This document shows, piece after piece, positions 26,339-35,075 of a stretch of 64,000 bases of DNA. A model generated the notes under the pieces. The model saw nothing but the letters and a program-made list of their open reading frames with translations, was not told where the DNA came from and ran no database searches. The stretch lies in assembly GCA_900539765.1 (NCBI GenBank), contig UQDF01000002.1, positions 18,900 through 82,899 on the forward strand, given 5' to 3'. Every line of letters begins with the position of its first letter. The stretch's first letter is position 1. This stretch comes from an uncultured Porphyromonas sp. Lineage in GTDB: Bacteria > Bacteroidota > Bacteroidia > Bacteroidales > Porphyromonadaceae. The position numbers and the translations under genes were made by a program.

Positions 26339-26346
26339 TAAGTTTG
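26339..26346 (+). promoter_or_regulatory. Possible promoter -7 box of the phosphohexomutase gene
   Basis: TAAGTTTG, matching TAnnTTTG, 40 bp before the start at 26386. A TTTG lies 12 nt upstream, too near for the usual -33 spacing. Confidence 0.4.
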
Positions 26347-26385
26347 TACTATCGAATAAGAACCAATCTAACAACAGAATATTCT

Positions 26386-28137
26386 ATGGCAACTTTATCA
26401 CCCGAACTAATACAACAGGCACAAGAGCGTGCTAAGCAATGGCTCGCACCCGCCTTCGACAATGAGACACGTCAGCAAGTAGAGGCTCTACTCGCCGCTG
26501 AGGACAAGACACCTCTCGTGGAGGCTTTCTACCAAGTACTAGAGTTTGGTACGGGCGGTCTGCGCGGCATCATGGGGGCTGGCACCAACCGCATGAATAA
26601 ATACACCGTCGGCATGGCTACCCAGGGACTCGCCAACTACCTCTTGCAATGCTTCGCTGGCGAAGAGATCTCCGTAGCTATCGGCTATGACGGGCGCAAC
26701 AATAGCCCGTTCTTTGCTCAGACGACAGCCGATGTACTCACGGCAAACGGTATCAAGGTCTACCTCTACGATGCACTCCGCCCGACCCCTATGGTCTCCT
26801 ATGCGATTCGTCAGCTGGGCTGCAAGAGCGGTGTCATGGTGACCGCCTCGCACAACCCCAAGGAGTACAACGGCTACAAGGTCTTCTGGAGCGATGGCGC
26901 TCAGATCATAGCCCCACACGACAAGGCTATCGTCAACGAAGTAAAGAGCATCACGGACATTGACCAAGTGAAGTGGCAGGGCAATCCATCACTCGTTGAG
27001 ATGATCGGTGCTGAGATGGACGACCGCTTTATCCACGATGTCTGTACCCTATCGCTCTCGCCAGAGTCGGTAGAGCGTCATCGTGATATGGGGATCGTCT
27101 ACACACCTATTCACGGTACAGGCGTGCGCATCGTGCCTCGTACGCTAGAGGCTTTTGGCTTTAAGAATATCATCCATGTACCCGAGCAAGATGTCACTGA
27201 TGGTAACTTCCCCACGGTCGTCTCGCCAAATCCTGAGGAGCCTGCAGCTATGAAGCTGGCTATAGAGCGTGCCGAGGCTACGGGTGCTGACCTAGTCCTA
27301 GCGAGTGACCCCGATGGCGACCGCATCGGTGTCGCTGTACGTAACGAGCAGGGTGAGATGCACCTAATCAATGGTAATCAGATTTGCGCTCTCTTGACCT
27401 ACTACTCGATAGCTCGTCGCAAGGAGCTGGGCGACTTACGTCCCGATGACTTTGTGGTCAAGACGATTGTGACCACGGAGCTGATCCCCGCCATTGCGAA
27501 GGACTACGGAGTGGACTATATGGACTGCTACACAGGCTTCAAGTGGATCGCCAACGAGATCCGCGAGCAAGAGGGCAAGCGTCGCTACATAGGTGGTGGC
27601 GAGGAGAGCTACGGCTACCTCTGGGAGAGCTTCGTACGAGACAAGAGTTCGGTTTCTGCTTGTGCTATCTTTGCAGAGCTGACCGCTTGGGCTCTAGACA
27701 AGGGGCTGACCATTGATATGCTTCTTGAGAAGATCTATTACGAGCATGGCTACTTCCTCGAGCAGGGCATCAGCGTGGTACGCAAGGGCATCAAAGGTGC
27801 TCAGGAGATAAGCCAGATGATGACCAACTACCGCTCCAACCCGATGAAGGAGCTGGCGGGCAGTCCCGTGGTGAAGATCCTAGACTATCAGTCGCTCGAG
27901 GGTAAGTGCCTCAAGAGTGGCGAGACCTTCCCGATCAAGATGCCTGCCGCCAGCAATGTGCTACAGTATCATACGGCCGATGGAACGGTTCTCTCCATAC
28001 GTCCCTCAGGCACGGAGCCTAAGATCAAGTACTACATCGGTGTCACCTACAAGCGAGACTCCGATCACACTTGCGACCATCCTGAGCAGCTACTCCGTGA
28101 TCGCATCAAGGCGATACGTGAGCAACTAAGTATCTAA
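26386..28137 (+). CDS. Phosphoglucomutase/phosphomannomutase (alpha-D-phosphohexomutase)
   Basis: Interconverts hexose 1- and 6-phosphates through a phosphoserine. The start is ATG 26386 (MATLSPELIQQAQERAKQWL); the frame is open from 26335, but that extension is unlike the family and overlaps the promoter-like box. The 583-residue chain has FGTGGLRGIMGAGTNRMN (about 47-64), the active-site serine loop GVMVTASHNPKEYNGYK (serine about 153), the metal loop DLVLASDPDGDRIG (about 303-316), the sugar-binding loop GGGEESYGYLWE (about 404-415) and the phosphate loop IRPSGTEPKIKYY near the end. The long form is typical of phosphoglucomutase/phosphopentomutase-like members. It can supply sugar phosphates for surface polysaccharide. 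Confidence 0.9.
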   Translation: MATLSPELIQQAQERAKQWLAPAFDNETRQQVEALLAAEDKTPLVEAFYQVLEFGTGGLRGIMGAGTNRMNKYTVGMATQGLANYLLQCFAGEEISVAIGYDGRNNSPFFAQTTADVLTANGIKVYLYDALRPTPMVSYAIRQLGCKSGVMVTASHNPKEYNGYKVFWSDGAQIIAPHDKAIVNEVKSITDIDQVKWQGNPSLVEMIGAEMDDRFIHDVCTLSLSPESVERHRDMGIVYTPIHGTGVRIVPRTLEAFGFKNIIHVPEQDVTDGNFPTVVSPNPEEPAAMKLAIERAEATGADLVLASDPDGDRIGVAVRNEQGEMHLINGNQICALLTYYSIARRKELGDLRPDDFVVKTIVTTELIPAIAKDYGVDYMDCYTGFKWIANEIREQEGKRRYIGGGEESYGYLWESFVRDKSSVSACAIFAELTAWALDKGLTIDMLLEKIYYEHGYFLEQGISVVRKGIKGAQEISQMMTNYRSNPMKELAGSPVVKILDYQSLEGKCLKSGETFPIKMPAASNVLQYHTADGTVLSIRPSGTEPKIKYYIGVTYKRDSDHTCDHPEQLLRDRIKAIREQLSI

Positions 28138-28158
28138 GAGCTGGTACACATCATATAT

Positions 28159-30408
28159 ATGGTTACAGACGATATCTACCAGCTCATCTCTGATCATCAG
28201 ATCGCCGCAGCCGTCAAGCTACTTGGCGAGCAGATGCAGTCCCAGGTGCGTATACCCGTAGAGCAGCGTGACCGCTATCACTCGGCAAAGCGCATCCTAG
28301 AGACGATGTTGCAATACCTAGAGTCTCCGATACAAGACCCAGAGCTAGAAGCTAACTACAGCTATCTGCTCCGGACGCTCTACGAGGTGACCGATGCCTT
28401 ACGAGATACGGAGTGGCTAGCCCAATCGCCTCAATACGAAAAGCAAGCAAACTACTACTCCCTACTGCTGGACAACGGAGGACTCGCGATGGTTGTCGAG
28501 CAACTGACGCTCCAGTCCAACCTCGCCACAGTAGACCGTCCACGCTACGACGATCTGGTCAAGAGGCTCACGATGGGACTACTCTACACCCAGGAGTGGA
28601 GTGATGAGGTAGCCTCTTCACTAGATCAGCTAGACGACTATGTACAGCAGGCTACACTCACAGCTGTCACCCTAGCTTTGCTACGCTCGTGGCACTGGGG
28701 CAAGCTCTGCTGGCTCCTCGATATGCTCATGAAGACACAAGGCGAGCAGACGATGGTGCGCATTCGTGCCGTCGTCGGAGTGCTTCTCGTCGGTGAGATA
28801 TACCATAGTCGCCTACTACTCTACGAGGAGCAGCTCCCCTATACGCTCCAGCAGGTCGGCGAGGCGATTACCCTCGAGGAGTACGATATGATCTGGAGCC
28901 ACCGCCTGCGCATGAAGTACACACCACAAGTGGTGGAGTATGTGCAGAAGCTCTTCGGACGCTTCAACAGTCCTGAGTTTCAGCAACGCTTTCAGGAGAT
29001 TATCGCCTCGACAGGCGATAGTGAGGGGCCAGCCACCTTCGAGAGTGTCTTCGGTGATGAGGAGGAGCTACTGCCCCTCGTGGACGACGTACAGGATGGG
29101 TACGAAGCGCTGAAGCGTCTCGTGGCACGAGGCTTCGATGTGAATGCCTTCGCGACTAGCTCGCTCCTACAGGGTCCTTTCTTTGAAGATGAGGCACACT
29201 GGCTCATCCCGTTTGATCTACAACACAGTTCGCTGGCAGCTGTGATGGCACAGTTTAGCAATGAGTACCAGCTCGGTGAGGATCAGATCATGACGCTACT
29301 GCGGGAGTCCATCTTCCAGCAGGTAGACATAGACTTCTACGGTTCTATCTTTAGGATTAGCCAGTTGCCTGATCAGGTACTACAAGGCATATCACAGGGC
29401 GTCCTAGCTATGGAGAACGTGATCAACCGCACCCCTTACATCCGTCCACAGGAGCGACGACTACTAGAAGCGGAGGAGTACACAAAAGCACTACAAGGGT
29501 ACATCTGTCAGCTAGCACGCATCTTCGCTTTTATTGAGTCAAAGGTGGCAGCTAGGACACCCTTTATAATGCTCTTTGGCAAGCCCAATCCCTTTGCTCA
29601 GGCTCAGTCCGAAAAGCTATGTGACAAGCATCTTGACTTGCTACGGGCCTACTGCGTACAGACGAAGGAGTATGCTGGCGAGCAAACAACTATACAGTTG
29701 CAACTCGAACGTACCTCAGATCCTGAGGCTCGTGCTCAGCTCATGTACCGCCTCGCACAGACCTACTACGAGGAGGAGAAGTACATGCAGGCTTACTTCG
29801 TCATGCAGCAGATCCCGCCACAGCTACTCTCGGGAGACACGAGCCCGCTCTTTATCGCTCAGATCCTCTACCGCATGGAACAGCCTATGCTCGCCATCTC
29901 ACTACTAGAGCAGGTGCGCCAGCAGGCAGAGCCTGAGAAGCCTTCACTCGCTATCTTACGTCTACTCGGAGTACTCTATGTGAAGCTTCGTATGTACAAC
30001 AAGGCGCTCCCGCTATTGCTACAATGCGAGTTTGAGGACGATCAGCACCCTGACACGCTCTATCCGCTCATCGCTTGGTGCCTCATGATGTTGCAACGAT
30101 GGGATGAGGCAAAGGCTTACGCCAGTCGCCCCGTCACCTCGTACGATCAGCTGGACAAAGACTCTCTGGAGCTTCAATATAAAGAATTTGCACCCCTACT
30201 ACCAGCTCTCTTGACGCTTATCGGCGGAGACCTACAGGGTACGCTACAAGCTTTGGACAAGCTCCTCTCATCGGCAGACGAACAGCAGCAAAAGTGGCTC
30301 ATCTCCACCTATGGGCAGTGCGTGTACGACCTGCAGCAACTAGGCGTACCGAGCCATCTGCTGGTGCTAATACATACTTGGCTCCATCAGCGCATCAACA
30401 CTTTCTAA
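28159..30408 (+). CDS. Conserved helical-repeat (TPR-like) cytoplasmic protein, unknown function
   Basis: A 749-residue protein without a signal peptide or membrane segment. It is all-helical by appearance. The last 250 residues contain TPR-like stretches: QLMYRLAQTYYEEEKYMQAYFVMQQIP (about 530-556), ILRLLGVLYVKLRMYNKALPLLLQCEFEDD (about 595-624) and LIAWCLMMLQRWDEAKAYA (about 635-653). The first half has no motif that I recognise. Its start is 21 bp behind the phosphohexomutase stop and pgk begins 35 bp after its end, so it may be part of one transcript. A scaffold role is likely; no function is assigned. Confidence 0.75.
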   Translation: MVTDDIYQLISDHQIAAAVKLLGEQMQSQVRIPVEQRDRYHSAKRILETMLQYLESPIQDPELEANYSYLLRTLYEVTDALRDTEWLAQSPQYEKQANYYSLLLDNGGLAMVVEQLTLQSNLATVDRPRYDDLVKRLTMGLLYTQEWSDEVASSLDQLDDYVQQATLTAVTLALLRSWHWGKLCWLLDMLMKTQGEQTMVRIRAVVGVLLVGEIYHSRLLLYEEQLPYTLQQVGEAITLEEYDMIWSHRLRMKYTPQVVEYVQKLFGRFNSPEFQQRFQEIIASTGDSEGPATFESVFGDEEELLPLVDDVQDGYEALKRLVARGFDVNAFATSSLLQGPFFEDEAHWLIPFDLQHSSLAAVMAQFSNEYQLGEDQIMTLLRESIFQQVDIDFYGSIFRISQLPDQVLQGISQGVLAMENVINRTPYIRPQERRLLEAEEYTKALQGYICQLARIFAFIESKVAARTPFIMLFGKPNPFAQAQSEKLCDKHLDLLRAYCVQTKEYAGEQTTIQLQLERTSDPEARAQLMYRLAQTYYEEEKYMQAYFVMQQIPPQLLSGDTSPLFIAQILYRMEQPMLAISLLEQVRQQAEPEKPSLAILRLLGVLYVKLRMYNKALPLLLQCEFEDDQHPDTLYPLIAWCLMMLQRWDEAKAYASRPVTSYDQLDKDSLELQYKEFAPLLPALLTLIGGDLQGTLQALDKLLSSADEQQQKWLISTYGQCVYDLQQLGVPSHLLVLIHTWLHQRINTF

Positions 30409-30443
30409 GTTCATTCACACAGACCAAATACATACTTCTATTC

Positions 30444-31715
30444 ATGATAAACATTCATCAGTTCGACTTCTCAGGTCTCCGCGCACTCGTTCGTGTAGAC
30501 TTCAACGTCCCCTTTGACGACCAGGGGCAGATCACCGACGACACCCGCATGCGTGCCGCCCTGCCTACACTACGTAAGATCCTATCCGACGGCGGTAGTG
30601 TCATCATCGCTACGCACCTTGGTCGCCCCAAGGGTCGTGATCCTAAGCTCTCTACTGAGCTCATCGTACCGCATCTCAAGGAGCTCACCCACGTACCAGT
30701 CATCCACTGCCCTGTGAGCCGTGGAGCTCAGGCACAAGAGATGGCGCAAGCTCTTCAGCCAGGCGAGATACTAGTCCTGGAAAACGTGCGATTCGAAGAG
30801 GAGGAGCAAGGCAAGCTCAACAACCCCGACCAGTACACCAGCGAGGAGGATCTCAAAGCTGCTAAAGCAGATCTCAAGGAGCGTCAGAAAGCTTACGCCC
30901 AGGAGATGGCTGCGCTAGCTGATGTCTATGTCAACGATGCCTTTGGTGCCGCACACCGAGCACACGCCACGACGGCTCTCATCGCCCAGTACTTTGCCGC
31001 AGACAAGAAGATGTTTGGCATGCTTATGCTACAAGAGGTCGAGGCTGTACAGCGTGTCCTACATGGTGCTAAGCACCCCTTTACCGCTATCTTAGGAGGC
31101 TCTAAGGTCTCCTCCAAGATCGATATCATCCTCAACCTGATGGACAAGGTGGACAATCTTATCATCGGAGGCGGTATGGCCTATACCTTTGTCAAGGCGC
31201 AGGGTGGCGAGATCGGTCGCTCCCTCTGTGAAGAAGACAAGATCGACGTAGCACGAGACATTATGGAGCGCGCTAAAGCTAAGGGCGTGCGACTGCTCCT
31301 ACCTGCAGATACGGTCGCCACATGCGACTTTACCAATGATGCTCCTGCCGACACCTTTCCAACCAATCAGATCCCTGCCGACCGCATGGGTATGGACATA
31401 GGCGCTCAGGCCTGTGCTGACTATCGTGAGGTCATCTTGACCAGCAAGACAATTCTGTGGAATGGTCCTGCGGGGGTCTTTGAGTTTGACAACTTCGCTC
31501 GTGGCTCCGAAGCTATCGCCCAGGCTGTAGCTGAGGCTACACGACAAGGTGCCTACTCGCTCGTCGGTGGTGGTGACAGTGTCGCCTGCATCAATAAGCT
31601 CGGTCTAGGCGACGAAGTATCTTACGTATCCACTGGTGGCGGTGCACTCCTAGAGGCTATCGAGGGGAAAGCACTCCCAGGCATCGTAGCCATCGACCCC
31701 AACTATGGCAAGTAG
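30444..31715 (+). CDS. pgk: Phosphoglycerate kinase
   Basis: Transfers phosphate from 1,3-bisphosphoglycerate to ADP. The start is ATG 30444 (MINIHQFDFSGLRALVRVDFNVP); the frame extends back to 30294, but that part overlaps the previous gene. Seen in 423 residues are VDFNVPFDDQGQITDDTRM (about 18-36), the substrate-binding ATHLGRPKGRDPK (about 56-68), DVYVNDAFGAAHRAHAT (about 163-179), ILGGSKVSSKIDIILNL (about 217-233) and the nucleotide-loop GGGDSVACINKLGL with TGGGALLEAIEGK near the end. A 40-residue insert rich in Lys and Glu near residue 120-150 is also seen in other Bacteroidota enzymes. The length is slightly above the usual 390-420. Confidence 0.95.
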   Translation: MINIHQFDFSGLRALVRVDFNVPFDDQGQITDDTRMRAALPTLRKILSDGGSVIIATHLGRPKGRDPKLSTELIVPHLKELTHVPVIHCPVSRGAQAQEMAQALQPGEILVLENVRFEEEEQGKLNNPDQYTSEEDLKAAKADLKERQKAYAQEMAALADVYVNDAFGAAHRAHATTALIAQYFAADKKMFGMLMLQEVEAVQRVLHGAKHPFTAILGGSKVSSKIDIILNLMDKVDNLIIGGGMAYTFVKAQGGEIGRSLCEEDKIDVARDIMERAKAKGVRLLLPADTVATCDFTNDAPADTFPTNQIPADRMGMDIGAQACADYREVILTSKTILWNGPAGVFEFDNFARGSEAIAQAVAEATRQGAYSLVGGGDSVACINKLGLGDEVSYVSTGGGALLEAIEGKALPGIVAIDPNYGK

Positions 31716-32301
31716 TTCGCAGGAAAGCTCCTCCACTACCCCACTCGTCTCGTTAGTTCGCATGACACGGTGTGACCTTTGTAATGAGACGCACCAAAGT
31801 CATCTGCCTACGCTCAGACAGCTTTATGAGGAGGCCTTTCCCCGTAACGAGCGTCGCCCTTGGAGTGACCTAGAGCAGCTCATCGGGGAGCAGGGCGCTT
31901 ACCACTTCTTCCTCTTAGAGCATCCCGAGCTAGGCGTCGTGGGCTTTGTCACGTTGTGGCACTTTGACGACTTCTACTACGGAGAGCACTTTGCCATCCT
32001 GCCGCAGCTACGCAACCATCGTCTGGGCGAGCAAACACTGCACACGGTCAAGAAGTACATTGGGCGTGAGCCCCTTTACTTCGAGGTAGAGCCCGAGACG
32101 CTCTCCGAGATAGCTGGGCGACGCATCAACTACTACGAGCGCAACGGCTTTCAAGTGGTCAAGCGGGACTACCTACAGCCACCGTATCACCGTGAGGAGC
32201 AGGGTGTACCGCTCTACATTATGTCGTCCGAGCTGGGCGAGAGAGACTTCATCGAGCAGGTCTGCCAGACACTTGTCGATCGAGTCTACCCGCACTTCTA
32301 G
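31705..32301 (+). CDS. GNAT-family N-acetyltransferase
   Basis: A 198-residue protein whose middle shows the acetyl-CoA-binding fold: LGVVGFVTLWHFDDFYYGEHFAILPQLRNHRLGEQTL. The AILPQLRNHRLGEQ segment corresponds to the Q/RxxGxG/A motif (degenerate: RNHRLG). The RINYYERNGFQVVKRDYLQP segment is the usual GNAT C-terminal strand-turn. The start used overlaps the last 11 bp of pgk; a second ATG at 31762 (MTRCDLC) is possible and would avoid the Ser/Thr-rich start. The substrate is unknown. A strong terminator follows 26 bp after the stop. Confidence 0.8.
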   Translation: MASSSQESSSTTPLVSLVRMTRCDLCNETHQSHLPTLRQLYEEAFPRNERRPWSDLEQLIGEQGAYHFFLLEHPELGVVGFVTLWHFDDFYYGEHFAILPQLRNHRLGEQTLHTVKKYIGREPLYFEVEPETLSEIAGRRINYYERNGFQVVKRDYLQPPYHREEQGVPLYIMSSELGERDFIEQVCQTLVDRVYPHF

Positions 32302-32326
32302 ACACGAAATTCCCAATCAACGTAAG

Positions 32327-32360
32327 AGGAGACGGCCACACGTGTTGGTCGTCTCCTTTT
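32327..32360 (+). terminator. Intrinsic terminator after the GNAT gene
   Basis: GGAGACGGCCA pairs with the later TGGTCGTCTCC around a CACGTG loop region, followed by TTTTGC. It closes the phosphohexomutase-to-GNAT gene run. Confidence 0.88.
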
Positions 32361-32399
32361 GCATTTATAGACTCGTTGCAGACGCTTGCCACACTCTCT

Positions 32400-32559
32400 C
32401 CACGTGAGGAATCACAAATCTTCACGTGGATATTTTTTATTCTCCACGTAGGCGAGAAAGATTTCCTCCGAAGTTTCATTTGATTCCTCCGAAGTTTCAT
32501 TTCTCGCCCACGTGGAGAATTTCTATTCTCTACGTGGATATCTCTAATTTTCCACGTGG
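32400..32559. repeat. 22-bp phased CCACGTGG palindrome array, copy B
   Basis: Six cores begin at 32400, 32422, 32444, 32508, 32530 and 32552: steps 22, 22, 64, 22, 22, identical to copy A. Cores are CCACGTGA, TCACGTGG, CCACGTAG, CCACGTGG, CTACGTGG, CCACGTGG. The centre holds two 21-bp direct repeats with CCTCCGAAGTTTCATTT. It is bounded by a 16-bp inverted repeat with one mismatch (CCACGTAGGCGAGAAA at 32444-32459, its complement at 32500-32515). This is the clearest copy. Confidence 0.88.
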
Positions 32560-32714
32560 ATATTGCACGATAACGTGCAAGTAGCATTTCGATTAGCCAG
32601 TCTAGCCTTGGCGTTTGTAGCCACAAAGCCTGCCTAGGTAGCAACAATTCATCAGATTCAGATGCTAAGCACCGATCCTCGCTGAGGCTTTTTGTTTTTT
32701 GGAGTAGCGAGGGC

Positions 32715-32745
32715 TTGCTTCATTGGGAAATAAGGCGTAACTTTG
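32715..32745 (+). promoter_or_regulatory. gdhA promoter
   Basis: TTG at 32715-32717, 20-nt spacer, then TAACTTTG at 32738-32745. This is a good fit to the Bacteroidota -33/-7 arrangement, 35 bp before the gdhA start. Confidence 0.65.
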
Positions 32746-32780
32746 TGGTACATATCTGATAATCCTAATCATTAAATCAA

Positions 32781-34118
32781 ATGAAGACAAGTGAGATCAT
32801 TGCCCAGCTAGAGGCAAAGCATCCAGGCGAGCCGGAGTTCATCCAGGCTGTCCGTGAGGTCCTCCTTTCTATCGAGGACATTTACAACCAGCATCCAGAG
32901 TTTGAGAAGAACAAGATCGTCGAGCGTCTCGTAGAGCCCGATCGTATCTTCACCTTCCGTATCCCCTGGGTGGACGACAAGGGTGAGGTCCAGATCAACC
33001 TCGGTTACCGCGTACAGTTCAACAATGCTATTGGCCCGTACAAGGGTGGTACACGCTTCCACCACACGGTGAACCTCTCTACCCTCAAGTTCCTCGGCTT
33101 CGAGCAGACCTTCAAGAACGCCCTCTCTACACTTCCTATGGGTGGTGGTAAGGGTGGCTCTGACTTCTCTCCAAAGGGTAAGAGCGAGCGCGAGATCATG
33201 CGCTTCTGCCAGGCTTATGTCACAGAGCTCTACAAGTATATTGGCCCGGACATGGATATCCCTGCAGGCGACGTAGGTGTCGGTGGTCGTGAGGTAGGCT
33301 TTATGTACGGTATGTACAAGAAGCTCACTCGTGAGTGCACAGGTACCTTCACAGGCAAGGGTCACGAGTTCGGTGGATCACGCCTCCGTCCAGAGTCAAC
33401 GGGCTACGGTGCTATCTATATGGTCAATGATATCTGCAAGCAGCACAACATCGACTTCAAGGGCAAGACAGTTGCTATCTCAGGCTTCGGTAACGTCGCT
33501 TGGGGTGCTACCATGAAGGCTACTGAGCTAGGCGCTAAGGTTGTCTGCATCTCTGGTCCTGATGGTTACATCTACGATGAGAACGGTGTCAGCACACAGG
33601 AGAAGTTTGACTACATGTGCGAGCTCCGCAACAGTGGCAACGACGTCGTAGAGCCATATGCTAAGAAGTTTGGCGCACAGTTCTTCGCAGGCAAGAAGCC
33701 CTGGGAGCACAAGGTAGACATCGCTCTCCCCTGCGCTATCCAGAACGAGCTCAACGGTGACGATGCTAAGAAACTCGTCGAGAACGGTGTAACGATCGTT
33801 GCTGAGGTTTCTAACATGGGTTGTACAGCAGAGGCTGCTGAGTACTTCGTTGAGAAGCGCATCATCTTCGCTCCTGGTAAGGCTGTCAACTGTGGTGGTG
33901 TCTCTTGCTCTTGCCTAGAGATGTCACAGAACGCAGCTCACATCTACTGGTCTGAGGCTGAGGTAGACGAGCGTCTACATCAGATCATGAAGGACATCCA
34001 CACTCAGTGCGTAGAGTACGGTAAGGAGCCTGACGGCTACATCAACTACGTCAAGGGTGCTAACATTGCCGGCTTCATGAAGGTCGCTAAGGCAATGGTT
34101 GGTCAGGGCGTCTGCTAA
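32781..34118 (+). CDS. gdhA: Glutamate dehydrogenase
   Basis: Oxidises glutamate to 2-oxoglutarate and ammonia (reversible). The 445-residue chain is the hexameric family I type. It shows GPYKGGTRFHHTVNL (about 76-90), the catalytic-lysine segment LPMGGGKGGSDFSPKGKSE (about 115-133), DIPAGDVGVGGREVGFMYG, the dinucleotide-binding KTVAISGFGNVAWGATMKA (about 228-246) and NCGGVSCSCLEMSQN (about 370-384). Coenzyme preference cannot be fixed by eye. Codon use is strikingly uniform and C-ending, as in highly expressed genes. In context it feeds the KorDABC enzyme and receives glutamate from histidine breakdown; this link is inferred. Confidence 0.96.
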   Translation: MKTSEIIAQLEAKHPGEPEFIQAVREVLLSIEDIYNQHPEFEKNKIVERLVEPDRIFTFRIPWVDDKGEVQINLGYRVQFNNAIGPYKGGTRFHHTVNLSTLKFLGFEQTFKNALSTLPMGGGKGGSDFSPKGKSEREIMRFCQAYVTELYKYIGPDMDIPAGDVGVGGREVGFMYGMYKKLTRECTGTFTGKGHEFGGSRLRPESTGYGAIYMVNDICKQHNIDFKGKTVAISGFGNVAWGATMKATELGAKVVCISGPDGYIYDENGVSTQEKFDYMCELRNSGNDVVEPYAKKFGAQFFAGKKPWEHKVDIALPCAIQNELNGDDAKKLVENGVTIVAEVSNMGCTAEAAEYFVEKRIIFAPGKAVNCGGVSCSCLEMSQNAAHIYWSEAEVDERLHQIMKDIHTQCVEYGKEPDGYINYVKGANIAGFMKVAKAMVGQGVC

Positions 34119-34136
34119 AACAGATATACAGCACAA

Positions 34137-34173
34137 TAGCCTAGCTACACACATATGCGTGTCAGCTAGGCTA
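34137..34173 (+). terminator. Hairpin after gdhA
   Basis: TAGCCTAGCT (34137-34146) pairs with AGCTAGGCTA (34164-34173). A T-rich stretch follows, but not immediately. Probable gdhA terminator or mRNA 3' stem. Confidence 0.65.
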
Positions 34174-34207
34174 TAGCTTAGACCTTATTTGTTTGCCTTT
34201 TATAAGG

Positions 34208-34244
34208 GAGGGTCGCTATTCACTCAGCGTGAGTAGCGACCCTC
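34208..34244. terminator. Second hairpin between gdhA and ung
   Basis: GAGGGTCGCTA (34208-34218) pairs with TAGCGACCCTC (34234-34244), with inner ACTC/GAGT. It lies between the convergent genes and could act on either strand. Confidence 0.6.
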
Positions 34245-34268
34245 TCTCTATCTTGTGTCTACGCTCTT

Positions 34269-34296
34269 GAGACTGTTGACTTTTGCGATAGTCTCC
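34269..34296. repeat. Dispersed GAGACTGTTGACTTTTGC hairpin, copy 1
   Basis: 28-nt element with ends GAGACT.../...AGTCTC and loop start GTTGACTTTTGC. The same sequence recurs at 52939-52966, and in reverse orientation at 51907-51935. Here it sits just past the ung stop. Confidence 0.75.
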
Positions 34297-34301
34297 TCTT
34301 A

Positions 34302-34967
34302 TCACCAGCGGATCGGCTCGTAGCCGTATCGCTGTAGGTAAGCGTTGGCCTTGGAAAAGTGCCGACAGCCGAAGAAGCCCCGATGAGCCGACAGCGGACT
34401 AGGATGAGGCGCCTCGAGGATGAGGTGCTTCTGGCGGTCGATCAGAGCCCGCTTACAGCGCGCATAGTTGCCCCACAGCATGAAGACTAGATGCTCTCTC
34501 TGGCTACTCAAGAGTGAGATGACCTGATCGGTGAAGGTCTCCCACCCGCGTCCCTGATGCGAGCCAGCCTCGTGTGCCACGACCGTGAGCGTAGCGTTCA
34601 GAAGGAGGACACCCTGACTGCACCATGGCGTCAAATGCCCGCCGACGATTTGCGACGGATGCCCTAGATCGGAAGCAATCTCGGTCAGTATATTGCGCAA
34701 GCTGGGTGGCACCTCGACACCTTCTGGCACAGAAAAGGCTAGCCCCTCAGCCTGCCCCACACCATGGTAAGGATCTTGCCCGAGGATGACGACCCGCACA
34801 TCTTCGAAGGGACAAAGGTCAAACGCTCGAAAGATCTGTCCCCCAGGGGGGTAGATCCTCTTCGTCTGGTACTCCGAGCGCACAAAAGAGGTTAAGGTCT
34901 CAAAGTAAAACTTCTCGAACTCCTCCTCCAGCACCCGATGCCAGCTAGGCTCTATACGTACATTCAT
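34302..34967 (-). CDS. ung: Uracil-DNA glycosylase (family 1)
   Basis: Removes uracil from DNA. The 221 residues match the family length. The catalytic Asp is D65 in VILGQDPYHGVGQAEGLAFSV. The later active-site His lies in the motif HPSPLSAHRGFFGCRHFSKAN (about 188-208), and LLNATLTVVAHEAGSHQGRGWETFTD is also typical. It stands convergent to gdhA. The gene upstream on the same strand is the CoA-transferase, 108 bp away. Confidence 0.96.
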   Translation of the reverse strand: MNVRIEPSWHRVLEEEFEKFYFETLTSFVRSEYQTKRIYPPGGQIFRAFDLCPFEDVRVVILGQDPYHGVGQAEGLAFSVPEGVEVPPSLRNILTEIASDLGHPSQIVGGHLTPWCSQGVLLLNATLTVVAHEAGSHQGRGWETFTDQVISLLSSQREHLVFMLWGNYARCKRALIDRQKHLILEAPHPSPLSAHRGFFGCRHFSKANAYLQRYGYEPIRW

Positions 34968-35075
34968 ACGATACGGCTCTTTAGTTTTATCTAAAAGCTA
35001 AGCGAGCCTCCTCCGAGCAACGATACTGGTGTCGCTACTAGAGAAGACTCGCATATAATGATTGGTAAGCTACGA

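Larger units (their letters stand above)
32302..32780. other. Intergenic region GNAT-gdhA (479 bp)
   Basis: Holds the terminator of the upstream operon (32327-32360), the phased palindrome array copy B (32400-32559), a T-rich stretch near 32690, and the gdhA promoter (32715-32745). Confidence 0.7.

Noticed and set aside
30294..30443. Longer start for pgk
   Set aside because: The extension lies inside the preceding gene and is unlike phosphoglycerate kinase.
32808..33365. 185-residue open frame antisense to gdhA
   Set aside because: It mirrors the codon pattern of gdhA; strongly biased genes often give such antisense frames.
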